A stretch of DNA of 64,000 nucleotides from an uncultured Pseudomonadales bacterium (GCA_943788895.1 CALSRZ010000005.1:456363-520362); one strand, 5' to 3'; counted from the stretch's first letter, positions 44,281-55,321 are shown. The notes: generated from the sequence alone by a model not told the origin. Translations and numbers: made by a program.

Positions 44281-44315
44281 AAAAAAAGGCCCTGTCCTAA
44301 GACAGAGCCTTTTAA
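44281..44315 (-). terminator. Terminator of MFS gene
   Basis: On the minus strand AAAAGGCTCTGTC-TTAG-GACAGGGCC followed by eight T; one A-C mismatch. Confidence 0.8.
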
Positions 44316-44333
44316 TGTATAGACGCTTCTATA

Positions 44334-45771
44334 TTAGCTAGCGGCCTCAGCACGAAGATTCAACTCATTACGAATTTCAGTCGCTTTCTTCTCATCCAGA
44401 TCATAGTTACGCATAACAAAGATCGCCGTCAGTGTTCCAGCAATCGGAATACCGATAAACGCAAAACGTAACTGAGTCAGAGTTTCCTCAGACTGGGCAG
44501 CCACAGAATTATCAAAGCCGATAAAGCTTAGAATCAAACCACTCGCCAGACCAGCAAAAGCCAAACCAAACTTAATCATCCACCAGTAGATCGCACCAAA
44601 AGTACCCTCACGACGCTGTCCAGTCTCCAACTCATCCATATCGCAGATATCCGCAGTCATCGACATCATGATCGTAAACAGACCGCCAATACCAAACGCG
44701 TAAAGAGGAATCGGAACAAACATCAACAATGGATTCTCTGGAGTGAAACTCCACCAGAACATGCAGTAGCCAAGAACTGAAATTGACTGCGAGTAAAGGA
44801 AAGCAGATCTCTTACCGAACTTCTGCGAAAACCAGTTAACAATAGGAATAACCAAAAAGCAGGTGCAGAGAGCAGAAATGCAGCCAAACAGAGTAGGCCA
44901 CCACCAAGCCTGTCCAGGATCACCGCCGTTCATGTAGTAAACGATAATAAACCAAGAGAAGCCCGCCACCATATTAAAGGCATTAAAGATCAGGAACGTC
45001 GCCAGGCAGATTTTCTGGAAAGGCTTATTACGCAGAGTAATCACAATACCCTGAACAAATTCACCCATCGTCTCTTTAAAAGTCTTCTGTTCAGTAGCCT
45101 GCTGTTGATCCGACGCCTCAGTATTGGTGTAAGTACAGAAGAAAGCAGGAACCAGTGCCAGAATCATACACACGCCGCCGACCCAGATAGACAGGTATCT
45201 TGCACCCTCAGTCGCCGAAGCAAACCAATCGGGATCATAGAGCACAACCCAGAACCAGGGCGCGATCACCCAGGCCCACTGACCGATCCACTGAGAGACA
45301 GCCATCAGGCGTGTACGCTCATGGAAGTCACTGCTCATCTCGTAACCCATAGCAACATAGGGAACGCTGAAAACAGTCATACCGATAAAGAAGATGCACG
45401 ACCAGCCAAGGAAGTACCAGAAGTTATACATCTCGGTGTTTTCTGCGGAAAGCTGCCACATCATCATGTACGACAGTCCCGAGATAATCGCACCGATAAA
45501 CACGTACGGGCGACGTTTGCCCCAGCGCGACACAGTGCGGTCAGAGATAAAGCCCATCAGTGGATCAGTGATCGCATCAACCAGTTTAGGGATAAAGAAA
45601 ATCAGACCCCAGAGAACAGGGCTCATGCCCAGGCTCTGTACCAAGATAACCATAAAGATACCCAGCGCGGCAGGGAACATCTGGTTGGCGAGCATGCCAA
45701 CACCGAAGGCGACTTTCTGATTGAATGGAATTTTGTTTAGCGTGGCATCTTGTAAATTATTAGTTAGCCAT
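44334..45771 (-). CDS. GPH-type MFS sugar:cation symporter, probable frameshift near start
   Basis: Inner-membrane carrier with 12 hydrophobic segments (about 475 residues), typical of the glycoside-pentoside-hexuronide family: DAITDPLMGFISDRT, then RWGKRRPYVFIGAI. It should import gluco-oligosaccharides to the cytosolic GH17, GH2-like and GH149 enzymes. The open frame's first ATG (45695) lies inside TM1. In the preceding sequence, ATG GCT AAC at 45771 continues as NNLQDATLNKIPFNQKVAFGVG if one base near 45762 is dropped, giving a normal N-terminus. Without that correction no good start exists. Confidence 0.85.
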
Positions 45772-46016
45772 AATTTGTTTTTTCCGCAGTTATTATTAGT
45801 TTTAACATCTTACCCAGCCCCCTAGCCGGGTACTCCTCAGAGGTCTTTGGGCGAATAGTGACAGGCCCAGATTTCCTTTGATAAAAGATCCAAAAAACAT
45901 AACAGGATCAGTAGTCCAAACATACCAGTTTGCGATGAAGCTAGTGCATTTGGTCGATGAATGGAGTGTCCACCGAATTCTATGCGCTAGTATGCCAGTA
46001 TAAAGCGCGCCGAGTC

Positions 46017-47288
46017 TTAACTTTTGAGTCGGCTGGCTTTGGTCGCCATCAATGATTCCACCAAAATCGGAATATTCGCGGTAGCGGCACCGTCTTGCTT
46101 ATCTTCGACATAGGCATAGAGCCGATACTCTCCAGCCTCTGGCGCCTTAAACTGAATCTTGTTAGAAGTCTGTGCATCCGACTGATGCCAGACGACCTCT
46201 GGTGTGGGCTCAAAATCACCACCATCACTCTCCACATCCTTATCGACCTCGCGCATAATTTCCCAGCGATAAGTCAGTGCTTGATCAGTCTGCTTATCAA
46301 CAGAGACCTCAGCGCTGTAGAACTTATCCTGTTTAAGGTGAACGCTATCAGCAGCGCTTAAACCCTCAATAGTCAGTGCAGAAACCACCGGCGCCAAATG
46401 TTTAACCGACTCGCCAGTCCATACTTGTTGCATAACCTGAGCTGCACCCATGGGCAGACCATTTTCCAGAAACACCCCATACCAGGTAGGCGTACGCTCC
46501 TGTTTTTGTCCCCACAAAAATACAAAAGAGCCAATACATTGGGCCGTATCTGCGGCGATATAGTTAAGGTAACGCTGTTTATAAGACTCGGCCTTTTCAC
46601 TGCTATTAGCCTCGACTGGTCTTTTCCAATCGGTAAGCGGTGACTCCCAGTGACCAGTAGCGCCCCATTCCGAGACCGTGTAAGCACCCTTAAATTTACT
46701 TTCCTCAAGAAAGCGCGGCAACTGATCGATCTCACCGTAGATTTGAAATGACAGCAGATCGACATCCGTGCAGCGCTTGGCTACCAGCACAATATCTTCA
46801 GGTTCAGCGCCGGCGAGCATAGTGGTGGTCGGGTGATTGGGGTCGAGCTGATGAATCATCTTCGATAGATCATTAACCGCATCCCAGACTTTTGGATTGG
46901 TATGGCGCAGATTGAGTTCATTGCCAATACCCCACATCAACAGTGCGGGATGATCTTTAAGCGCCAATATATCCTGCTTGATAAGAGCTAACTGCTGCGC
47001 GACCGCCTCTTTGTCATCGTAGTCAAAGCCATGTCGTTCACGGGCTACTTCCAGGCCCATGCAGACCATTAGGCCGTGCTGCTGAGCTTCATCAAGTATC
47101 TCAAGTGCTGACTGCTCACCATTTTCGACACGCCAGGTGCGAAACGCATTGCCGCCGTGGCTGGCAAGAGATTTTATATTATCAATGCCAAGATCAAGTC
47201 CGGCGCCTTTGATATAGAACGGTTCCCCGTCGACAGTTAACTGATAGTTTTGCGCTTGTTTAATAAGCTCGACTTTACGGGGATTCAT
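46017..47288 (-). CDS. GH2-like TIM-barrel glycoside hydrolase, cytosolic
   Basis: 423 residues, no signal peptide. Clan GH-A barrel: FRTWRVENG near the start, LMWGIGNELNLR with acid/base Glu, YTVSEWGATGHWE with nucleophile Glu, then FVFLWGQKQERTPTWYG. A beta-rich C-terminal domain follows (about 300-410). It lacks the usual N-terminal jelly-roll domains of GH2 enzymes, so it is a stand-alone barrel of GH2/GH5-like type. Likely acts on imported oligosaccharides; exact specificity unknown. Divergent from the secreted GH17 gene. Confidence 0.75.
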   Translation of the reverse strand: MNPRKVELIKQAQNYQLTVDGEPFYIKGAGLDLGIDNIKSLASHGGNAFRTWRVENGEQSALEILDEAQQHGLMVCMGLEVARERHGFDYDDKEAVAQQLALIKQDILALKDHPALLMWGIGNELNLRHTNPKVWDAVNDLSKMIHQLDPNHPTTTMLAGAEPEDIVLVAKRCTDVDLLSFQIYGEIDQLPRFLEESKFKGAYTVSEWGATGHWESPLTDWKRPVEANSSEKAESYKQRYLNYIAADTAQCIGSFVFLWGQKQERTPTWYGVFLENGLPMGAAQVMQQVWTGESVKHLAPVVSALTIEGLSAADSVHLKQDKFYSAEVSVDKQTDQALTYRWEIMREVDKDVESDGGDFEPTPEVVWHQSDAQTSNKIQFKAPEAGEYRLYAYVEDKQDGAATANIPILVESLMATKASRLKS

Positions 47289-47533
47289 TGATGGGTTCCT
47301 TTTTCGAGCTGGGGATTATGGGTTTTTCACTCGGTGAGAACAAGGCGATAATTCTGTTCATTGTTCGAATATTCCGTCTATTAAAGGCTTATTTGGTAAA
47401 TCTATTGGCAGAATTTAATGATCACTTTGATAAAAGTGAGGGTGAACCATATAATCCCCCCATAATTATAAAATTTATCCTCTAAGCTTTACTTACCAAG
47501 CTTTATTCATCAAAGAAAAGGTTATTTATAACT

Positions 47534-49369
47534 GTGATTAAATTCCCAAAGTTTTTTGTACTTATTTTTTCTATTGGTTTTCTGTTCGCCAGTGGCTCTG
47601 CACTAAGCAAGTCCAATGCGGACAACGGACCATCGGCGGCCGAAATATTTGGTAACCCAAACTATCCAGCGATGTCCTATGGCGGCTATCGCGGTATCTC
47701 CAGAGACGATCAGCCAAGCGTTGACGACCTTGCTGAAGATATGAAAATACTCTCTGCCATGGGCGTTAAAGTACTGCGTACTTACAACACCTCGCAGTTC
47801 CTGATGGCCGAGCGACTGCTACAGGCAATCGACAGGCTTAAGAAGGAAGATCCAGATTTTGAGATGTATGTGATGCTCGGTGCCTGGGTTGAAGCTCAGG
47901 GCTCCTGGGGCGATAACGTCGATCACAGCAAAGGCAATGTTAAAAATAACACCGCTGAAATCAATAAAGCCGTAGAGCTGGCTAATCAGTATCCGGGTAT
48001 TGTTAAGGCGATTGCCGTCGGTAACGAAGCAATGGTGAAGTGGGCGACCAGCTACTTTGTTCTCCCGAAGACCATTCTCAAGTGGGTAAATCACCTGCAA
48101 GGGTTGAAGAAGAAAAAGCGTCTATCCAGAGATGTCTGGATCACCAGTTCGGATAACTATGAATCCTGGGGTGGTAAGAGCAAGCAGTACCACACGAAAG
48201 ATTTGGAAAAGCTGGTTAAGGCAGTCGATTTTATTTCGGCGCATACCTATCCTTTCCACGATTCATACTACAACCAAGATTACTGGGGTGTTCTTCCCCA
48301 TGAAGAGCAGCTGTCGAGACCTGAGATGATGGCCGGTACCATGATGCGCGCGGTGGAATATGCGCAGTCGCAGTATCAGGGCGTTGTCGATTACCTCAAC
48401 AGCATCGGCGTTAAAAAGCCTATTCATATCGGTGAAACCGGTTGGGCCTCTATGGATAATATCTCCTACGGTGCCGGCGGTTCAAAAGCGGCCGATGAGT
48501 ATAAAGGTGCGCTGTTTTACAAGTTTATGCGTGAGTGGACCGATGCCGCTGGTATCTCGCTGTTTTACTTTGAAGGTTTTGATGAGCAGTGGAAACACGC
48601 CAGCAACCCGGGCGGTTCAGAAAACCACTTTGGTTTTGTCAGACTCAACAACGAAGCCAAGTACGCCCTCTGGGAACTATTTGATGAAGGTCGTTTCGAC
48701 GGTCTGACTCGCGGTGGCAAGCCGCTGGTTAAAAGCTACGGTGGCGACGAAGCTGCACTGTTAAACGATGTGCTTAATCCTCCCTTCAAGAGCACCATGC
48801 CGGTTCGCAAGATCACCACGGTTAATGAAGCGCTGAAGACCGGTAAGCCGGTCAAAGCCGGTAGCTATGTGATTGCGCACAGAAAAATGAAGCCTACGGC
48901 CAGCAACGATATGACCTACCCAAGTGCGCCAATCAAGTTGAGCCCCTGGGAAGGCACCGTAGGTATTGAGATGTCACCCAAAGGTGTTGTTTCAATTCTC
49001 ACTCGAGAAGGTGCGCAGTGGGGTTGGGGTGCTGGATTTGAAATTCAAGCGAAAAAGGGCGAGAACCTGTCGAAGTATAAGTCGGGTCATCTGAATCTCA
49101 CTATTCGCGGTAACTCCAAAGTCTCCTTCCAGATTGGCTATCAGACGGGTCGCTGGGCAGATAACAATCAGGTTAATAACTTTGTTAACTTTGGTCCAAA
49201 TACATCCAGAAAACTGGGTAGCCGATGGATTGATTACAAGATTCCTATGAGTCAATTACACAATGGTGGCAACCTGAGTGATGTCGGCAGTGTTCTTTCA
49301 ATACTGAGCACCACTCGCGATGCAGATAAGAAGATCTATATTAAGAATATTTACTACACTCAAGATTAA
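47534..49369 (+). CDS. Secreted GH17 glucanase with C-terminal beta domain
   Basis: 611 residues from a GTG start. Signal peptide (FFVLIFSIGFLFASGSALS), GH17 barrel about 40-390 with acid/base in AIAVGNEAMVKW and nucleophile in IHIGETGWASM, then a beta-sandwich domain about 430-611 (GWGAGFEIQAKKGENLS, LNLTIRGNSKVSFQIGYQTG) resembling ExoP-like carbohydrate-binding domains. Periplasmic or extracellular endo-acting beta-1,3-glucanase is likely, complementing the cytosolic GH17 pair. Ends with an 8-nt duplication GATTAAGT at the stop. Confidence 0.88.
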   Translation: MIKFPKFFVLIFSIGFLFASGSALSKSNADNGPSAAEIFGNPNYPAMSYGGYRGISRDDQPSVDDLAEDMKILSAMGVKVLRTYNTSQFLMAERLLQAIDRLKKEDPDFEMYVMLGAWVEAQGSWGDNVDHSKGNVKNNTAEINKAVELANQYPGIVKAIAVGNEAMVKWATSYFVLPKTILKWVNHLQGLKKKKRLSRDVWITSSDNYESWGGKSKQYHTKDLEKLVKAVDFISAHTYPFHDSYYNQDYWGVLPHEEQLSRPEMMAGTMMRAVEYAQSQYQGVVDYLNSIGVKKPIHIGETGWASMDNISYGAGGSKAADEYKGALFYKFMREWTDAAGISLFYFEGFDEQWKHASNPGGSENHFGFVRLNNEAKYALWELFDEGRFDGLTRGGKPLVKSYGGDEAALLNDVLNPPFKSTMPVRKITTVNEALKTGKPVKAGSYVIAHRKMKPTASNDMTYPSAPIKLSPWEGTVGIEMSPKGVVSILTREGAQWGWGAGFEIQAKKGENLSKYKSGHLNLTIRGNSKVSFQIGYQTGRWADNNQVNNFVNFGPNTSRKLGSRWIDYKIPMSQLHNGGNLSDVGSVLSILSTTRDADKKIYIKNIYYTQD

Positions 49370-49452
49370 GTGATTAAGTATTCCAAGTTAATCTGATGAT
49401 CGAAAAAACAGCTGCATTTCAATGTGGCTGTTTTTTTTAGCCCAGGGTTTTT

Positions 49453-50187
49453 ATGTTATTCAAACGAAGAGTTTTAAGCTTTCTTATTTTAAGTGTCGTG
49501 GTATTTTTTGCGGCAATTATCGACAGAAATCCTCTTCCAGATTTCTCCCAATACAATCAGGTGAAGGAAAAGAAGAGCGCTTTTTTTGACTATATATTGC
49601 CGCTGGTAAAGCACAGCAATCAGCTTGTAATAGAAGATCGAAAGCAACTTGAGGTGCTGGCAAAGAACATTGATGATTTATCTTTTTTTCAGCAGAGAGA
49701 GCTCGACGGGTTAGCTGAAGATTATTTTGTCGATAGAGAAAATCGCAGTGATTTACAGATTGTCGAGCAACTGCTGTTGAGGGCTGATCCAGTACCGGCA
49801 TCACTGGCGCTGGCTCAGGCGGCGATTGAATCGGCCTGGGGGACTTCGCGGTTTGCTGTGCAGGGTAATAACCTTTTTGGTCAGTGGTGTTATAAAAAAG
49901 GTTGCGGCCTTGTTCCGCTGCAGCGCAATTCTGGCAGCCAGCATGAGGTCGCAAAATTTGCCACGGTCTCAGAGTCAGTCGAATCCTATATTCGCAATAT
50001 TAATACCCATAGAGCCTATGCTGACCTTCGCGCCACTCGCGCAAGCCTTCGCAGCACAGATAAAGCTGCCAGCGGTTATCAGCTGGCAGAAAATCTACTC
50101 GAGTATTCAGAATTGCGGGAAAAATATGTCCATGAAGTTCAGGCAGTGATTCGGATTAATAATCTTGCCCGCTACGACAAGCTCTAA
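49453..50187 (+). CDS. Bax-like N-acetylglucosaminidase domain protein
   Basis: 244 residues. N-terminal membrane anchor (VLSFLILSVVVFFAAII), then a glucosaminidase fold with VPASLALAQAAIESAWGTSR (catalytic Glu in IESAWG), QGNNLFGQWCY, and FATVSESVESYIRNINTHRAY. Probably acts on peptidoglycan glycan strands, not on algal glucan. Placed between the GH17 and receptor genes on the same strand. Confidence 0.87.
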   Translation: MLFKRRVLSFLILSVVVFFAAIIDRNPLPDFSQYNQVKEKKSAFFDYILPLVKHSNQLVIEDRKQLEVLAKNIDDLSFFQQRELDGLAEDYFVDRENRSDLQIVEQLLLRADPVPASLALAQAAIESAWGTSRFAVQGNNLFGQWCYKKGCGLVPLQRNSGSQHEVAKFATVSESVESYIRNINTHRAYADLRATRASLRSTDKAASGYQLAENLLEYSELREKYVHEVQAVIRINNLARYDKL

Positions 50188-50492
50188 GACAAAAGCTCAG
50201 TAAATTACTTGCGTTGATGCTTTTAACACTTGGATGCCAGAGTGGTTGGCTTATTTGGTGGGGCATTAAACTGTCCTTGTAGGTTTTCATTGCGTCCGAT
50301 TGCCCGCTTATTATAGTCAATGCAGCCCAATAATCACCAGTCGTCGCATAAATGCCCCATTAGTCTCAAAAGTAGTGAGATTAATGGTTTATCTGCGGTA
50401 GTCTCTGAAGTGAAAGGCTTTAAATTCCGCCGTTTGGGCGTAAAAAGAAAAGTCAGAATAATAATTAATTTTTACCTTGGGGGTATAAATCG
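50188..50492. other. Leader region of second TonB receptor
   Basis: 305 bp without a convincing gene. TTGGGGGT about 10 bases before the receptor ATG is the ribosome-binding site. No clear operator seen. Confidence 0.35.
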
Positions 50493-53492
50493 ATGTTTTT
50501 GAAGAAAAATGTTCTCTCTAGCAGTATTGCTCTAGCGCTTGTTAGCGTTGGTGCTCCTGCTTTCGCTAACGACGGCGCGATCCAGGAAGTTGTTGTTGAA
50601 GGTGGTCTTCGTGCAAGTTTGAAGGCAAATATGGAAATCAAAAGAGACTCAGTAGGTGTTGTTGACGCTATTACTGCTGAAGACATGGGTAAGTTCCCAG
50701 ATACCAACCTTGCAGAATCCCTGCAGCGTATCACTGGTGTATCTATCAGCCGTTCAAACGGTGAAGGTAGTCAGGTTACTGTTCGTGGTTTTGGTCCTGA
50801 GTACAACCTGGTAACCCTGAATGGTCGCCAGCTACCTACTCACAACGGTACTAACCGATCTTTTGACTTTGCCGATCTAGCTTCTGAAGGTATTTCTGCG
50901 GTTGAAGTTTACAAAACGGGTCAGGCAAACGTTCCTACCGGTGGTATCGGTTCTTCGATCAACATTATTACTTCACGTCCTCTGGAGAATCCAGGCTTTA
51001 AGAGCAGTGTTGGCGTTAAATTGGTTGCCGATTCATCAGTAACTATTGGTGATCAAGAGCTGACTCCAGAATTCTCAGGTATTTTCTCAAACACTTTCTT
51101 AAATGACACCGTTGGTGTTTCATTGAGTGGTGTTGCCCAGAATCGTAAAGGCGGTCAAGCTTCTGCCACTGTTGGCGGATGGAACACAGGTCCTGCTACC
51201 ACTTCAGAGTGGACGCGCAGAATTGGTGAAGAAGGCCACCTCAATATAGAAAACCTTCCCGAGGGCACATTGCTCTCCAAGCCTCAGAGCATGGCTTACA
51301 GCCTGTCGAACTTTGAGTCCGACCGTGTTAACGGTATGTTGAATGTACAGTGGGCTCCAACTGAAACAGTGACTGCGACGGTTGATTACGTATACAGCTC
51401 AATGATTGTTGAGAGTCGCTACAACGATTTGGCCTCCTGGTTTAACGGTGGTAACAGAGATCGTACTTCAAGCTGGAACAGCGTTATTGATGGTAACTCT
51501 ACTCCCCTGTTTTACACTGAAGAAGAAAAGGGCACGACTGACTTCACCAACGGTGTTGGTTATAACAAAGATCGAAACAAGGCTAACTCAGTTGGTCTGA
51601 ACATTGAGTGGCAGGCGATGGATAACCTGGTTCTTGAGTTCGATTACCATGATTCAACAGCCAAAAGAGCAAGCATGGATCCTCGTTCTGGCTCGATCAC
51701 TATGGCCAGCTTTAATCGTCGCGAGACCACTGGTCACTTCGGCGGTGAGATGGGTGTTCTTGAGGTCGATCTGGGTACATTGGAAGATGGCTCGCCTCGT
51801 CCACTCCTTAAAGAAGATATGATTATCACTGGTAGCCAATTCGGTAGTGGCGAGTCAGATATGCAGATTGAAGCAGCACGATTCGCTGGTACTTTTGATC
51901 TGTCTGATTCAACCACCATCGACTTCGGTATTGAGTTGAATGAAGTCAGCAACCGCTCAGTGGGCGCTCTGGTTGAGAGTGGTACCTGGGGTGGTATTAC
52001 TGATATCACTGGTGACCTGGTTGATGTCTTGGATCGACGATCTATTGTCGACCAGTTTGATCAAGTTGCAAACTATGATGACGAACGTCAGCAGGTAGAG
52101 TTCTTTACGGCAAATCTTGAAGATCTTATCCATATTGCTGAAACCAATATTGCTTCAGGTCGCTATACGCCAAACCCAAACCAGCAGGGCACTTTTGGTG
52201 AATGTGGTACGGCTTACTGTGATATCCAGGGTAAAAATGTTCCTTGGGATTCAGACCTACAGACCACTGAAGAGACTAAAGTTGCTTTCTTCCAGGTAAA
52301 TCACGCGACAGAGTACAACGCAATGCCGATCAATGTTCGTGCTGGCCTGCGTTATGAAGAGACCGATGTAGCGTCTGCGGGTATTGTTCCCAAGTATGAA
52401 GGTGTTACCTGGACCAATGCTGCTAACGAATTTATGATCAGCGCAACAGAGCCACAGAATGTCGATGATGTTGGTGCCTACGATCTGCTGTTACCAAACC
52501 TTGATTTCGATATCTCGGTAACTGACGACATGGTACTGCGTGCATCGGTGAGCAAGACAGTTACACGTCCAAACTACGCACAGATTAAGGGTGGAACTAC
52601 GCTTGGTGGCCTGAGCTTTAAAGGCCTTCAAGGCACTGGCGGTACAGAAGCCAGTGGTGGTAACCCAGGTCTTGAGCCAATTGAAGCAACCAACTTCGAC
52701 CTCTCTGCTGAGTGGTACTACGGCGAAGAGAGCTATGTCTCTATCGGTTACTTTAAGAAAGACGTAGAGAACTTTATTGCCGCTGGTGAAGAGCGTCAGT
52801 CTGAGCGTTGGAACCTTCCACACCCAGCACTGGGTGATTTCTGGCTACAGGCTGTAACTGATGCTGCAGCTGATGGTGCAACCACAGAAGCTGAAGTATT
52901 TGACTGGATCAGAGACAACCGTGCGCCTTCTCCAGAGTGGAGTCTGAATGGCGATCAAGTGACAATCAATGGTGTCGATGGCGATCCGCTGGTACCTGTT
53001 GATGTTAAAACTGATGTCAACATGAACGACGCTCGAGTAGATGGTTGGGAATTCGCTATTCAGCACAACTTTGCTGACACTGGTTACGGCATGATCGTTA
53101 ACTACACAATGGCCAATGCCAATATCAGTTACGACAACACCTTTACCTCTGGTGCCCAGTTTGTGATTAACGGCCTGAGTGACTCAGCCAACTTTATCGC
53201 TTTCTACGACCAGGATGGCCTGCAGGCACGAGTTGCCTACAACTGGAGAGATGATTTCCTCGCCGGTGTTGGTCAGCCACAGGGTACATTTACTAACCCA
53301 ACTAATGTCAGAGCCTATGGCCAGTGGGACTTTAATGTCAGCTATGAGTACGATGAGAACTTCACCGTATTTGTTGAAGGCCTTAACGTCACTGAGTCAG
53401 TACCTAGAAACTACGGCCGCATCGACAGCCAGGTACTGGGTGTTTACCAGGGTGGCGCACGTTACAACTTCGGTGCTCGCTTTAAGTTCTAA
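50493..53492 (+). CDS. TonB-dependent receptor, second copy, intact
   Basis: 999 residues. Signal peptide ending APAFAN, plug with EVVVEGGLRASLKANMEIKR, DMGKFPDTNLAESLQRITGV and VTVRGFGPEYNLVTLNGRQ, barrel ending YNFGARFKF. It shares the plug wording of the receptor at 28898-31949 but differs in the barrel loops, so it may take a different glucan fragment. It is followed by halogenase, SapC and cupin-like genes, as in many receptor-linked modules of marine and plant-associated proteobacteria. Confidence 0.95.
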   Translation: MFLKKNVLSSSIALALVSVGAPAFANDGAIQEVVVEGGLRASLKANMEIKRDSVGVVDAITAEDMGKFPDTNLAESLQRITGVSISRSNGEGSQVTVRGFGPEYNLVTLNGRQLPTHNGTNRSFDFADLASEGISAVEVYKTGQANVPTGGIGSSINIITSRPLENPGFKSSVGVKLVADSSVTIGDQELTPEFSGIFSNTFLNDTVGVSLSGVAQNRKGGQASATVGGWNTGPATTSEWTRRIGEEGHLNIENLPEGTLLSKPQSMAYSLSNFESDRVNGMLNVQWAPTETVTATVDYVYSSMIVESRYNDLASWFNGGNRDRTSSWNSVIDGNSTPLFYTEEEKGTTDFTNGVGYNKDRNKANSVGLNIEWQAMDNLVLEFDYHDSTAKRASMDPRSGSITMASFNRRETTGHFGGEMGVLEVDLGTLEDGSPRPLLKEDMIITGSQFGSGESDMQIEAARFAGTFDLSDSTTIDFGIELNEVSNRSVGALVESGTWGGITDITGDLVDVLDRRSIVDQFDQVANYDDERQQVEFFTANLEDLIHIAETNIASGRYTPNPNQQGTFGECGTAYCDIQGKNVPWDSDLQTTEETKVAFFQVNHATEYNAMPINVRAGLRYEETDVASAGIVPKYEGVTWTNAANEFMISATEPQNVDDVGAYDLLLPNLDFDISVTDDMVLRASVSKTVTRPNYAQIKGGTTLGGLSFKGLQGTGGTEASGGNPGLEPIEATNFDLSAEWYYGEESYVSIGYFKKDVENFIAAGEERQSERWNLPHPALGDFWLQAVTDAAADGATTEAEVFDWIRDNRAPSPEWSLNGDQVTINGVDGDPLVPVDVKTDVNMNDARVDGWEFAIQHNFADTGYGMIVNYTMANANISYDNTFTSGAQFVINGLSDSANFIAFYDQDGLQARVAYNWRDDFLAGVGQPQGTFTNPTNVRAYGQWDFNVSYEYDENFTVFVEGLNVTESVPRNYGRIDSQVLGVYQGGARYNFGARFKF

Positions 53493-53547
53493 GTTGACCC
53501 TGAATAAGTAACATGTAGTAAAATAAGTAAAAAGTAAGATGAAAACC

Positions 53548-53580
53548 GAAGCCGCTTAACTTGTTAAGCGGCTTCTTTCT
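53548..53580 (+). terminator. Terminator after second TonB receptor
   Basis: Perfect 13-bp stem GAAGCCGCTTAAC / GTTAAGCGGCTTC with a T-rich tail. Confidence 0.85.
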
Positions 53581-53746
53581 TTCGGCAATTTGGGAAAATG
53601 CACAACCTCTCAAACTGCAGGTTTTAACCCGGATAAAAGATTGTAGCCATGGAATCTTCGCGCTATTCTAGGCTCAAAGAATCCATATAAGACTGCGTTG
53701 AAGTAGCCCTAATATCTAAAAAAACCAAAAATAATAGCTGATACAA

Positions 53747-55321
53747 ATGAGTAAAAAAATAAGTCGACTTGTTATTGTGGGCGGGGGAACTGCCGGCTGG
53801 TTATCAGCTGGGGTGATCGCTGCCGAGCACGCTATTTCTAAAGCTGGCGATCAGCAGGACAATCAGTTTCAGCTAACCCTAATCGAATCCCCGGATATTA
53901 AAACCATCGGCGTTGGCGAGGGCACCTGGCCATCCATGCGCACCACCTTGAGCAAGATGGGCCTGTCGGAAACAGATTTTATTCGCGAGTGTACGGCCAG
54001 CTTTAAGCAGGGCACTGAATTTTCTGGTTGGACCACAGGTGAGAACGACAACTACACCCATCCTTTCACCGCACCTCAGGGATACAACGAGACCAATCTG
54101 GCACCCCATTGGCAGGAATTGCAGGGCAGGCCCAGATTTGATCAGGCAGTTTCACATCAGTCTGTACTGTTTCCGGATTCGCGGGCACCAAAACAGATTT
54201 CAACCCCGGAATACGCAGGCACGGTTAACTACGGTTATCACCTGGATGCAGCCAAATTTGCCGAGTTCTTACGCAAACACTGTGTCGAGAAGTTGGGGGT
54301 AAAACACATAAAAGCCAATGTAGCTGCAGTGAACTCCGCCGAAAATGGCGATATTGCATCAGTTACTACAGACTCCAGCGGTGATATTGAAGGAGATCTG
54401 TTTATCGACTGCAGTGGCTCCAGATCCCTGCTGTTGGGAGAGCATTACGGGGTACCGCTGCGCAGTAAAAAACAGTTTCTGTTTAACGATACAGCCCTGG
54501 CTGCACAGGTTCCCTACATTAATTCCGATGATCCGATTGCCTCCTGTACATTATCCACCGCTCAGACAGCGGGTTGGATCTGGGATATTGGTCTGCCTTC
54601 GAGGCGCGGAACCGGCCATGTCTATTCCAGCGCCCATAACAGCCAGGAGAATGCCACTGCCGAACTGCTCAGCTATATAGAGCGCACCGCTGGTGCCCAG
54701 GCAGCTGCAGACGCGGAACCGCGGAAAATTAATTTTGATCCCGGCCATCGCGCCGAGTTCTGGCATAAGAATTGTGTCGCCATCGGCATGTCCGCTGGAT
54801 TTATTGAGCCTTTGGAAGCCTCAGCGCTGATTCTGGTCGAGCTGTCTTCCAATATGATTGCCGAACAGCTCCCAGCCAATCGCGAGATGATGGATATAGT
54901 GGCCAAGCGATTTAACGACAAGTTCTTATATCGTTGGGATCGTATTATCGACTTTCTCAAGCTTCACTATATTTTGAATCGTCGCCAAGACCAGTACTGG
55001 CGAGATCACCTCGATCCATCGACAATTCCCGACAGCCTGCAAGAGCTTATCGCACTGTGGAAATATCAGGGACCATGGCATCGCGATACCAACCATACCG
55101 ATGAGATGTTTCCCTCGGCCAGTTTTCAGTATGTGCTCTACGGCATGAACTTCGAAACCAATCCGAGTACAACCATTCGCCGCTCGGATCGGCTGGGTCG
55201 AGAGGCCGCCGTAAACCTGTTCCAGAAAAACGCTAAACAGCGTCAGGAGCTGCAGGCGGCAATGCCGACAAATCGTCAACTAATTGAAAAAATTAATACC
55301 TATGGGCTACAAAAAATATAG
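53747..55321 (+). CDS. Flavin-dependent tryptophan halogenase family protein
   Basis: 524 residues. FAD motif VIVGGGTAGWLSAG at the start, GVGEGTWPSM (region of the catalytic lysine loop), DLFIDCSGSRSLLL, GWIWDIGLPSR at the WxWxIP position (here IG before LP, slightly off), and FIEPLEASALILVE. This receptor-associated branch probably oxidises or halogenates a small aromatic substrate using FADH2 from a partner reductase; the true substrate is unknown. First of a co-directional set with sapC, cupin and a second halogenase. Confidence 0.88.
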   Translation: MSKKISRLVIVGGGTAGWLSAGVIAAEHAISKAGDQQDNQFQLTLIESPDIKTIGVGEGTWPSMRTTLSKMGLSETDFIRECTASFKQGTEFSGWTTGENDNYTHPFTAPQGYNETNLAPHWQELQGRPRFDQAVSHQSVLFPDSRAPKQISTPEYAGTVNYGYHLDAAKFAEFLRKHCVEKLGVKHIKANVAAVNSAENGDIASVTTDSSGDIEGDLFIDCSGSRSLLLGEHYGVPLRSKKQFLFNDTALAAQVPYINSDDPIASCTLSTAQTAGWIWDIGLPSRRGTGHVYSSAHNSQENATAELLSYIERTAGAQAAADAEPRKINFDPGHRAEFWHKNCVAIGMSAGFIEPLEASALILVELSSNMIAEQLPANREMMDIVAKRFNDKFLYRWDRIIDFLKLHYILNRRQDQYWRDHLDPSTIPDSLQELIALWKYQGPWHRDTNHTDEMFPSASFQYVLYGMNFETNPSTTIRRSDRLGREAAVNLFQKNAKQRQELQAAMPTNRQLIEKINTYGLQKI

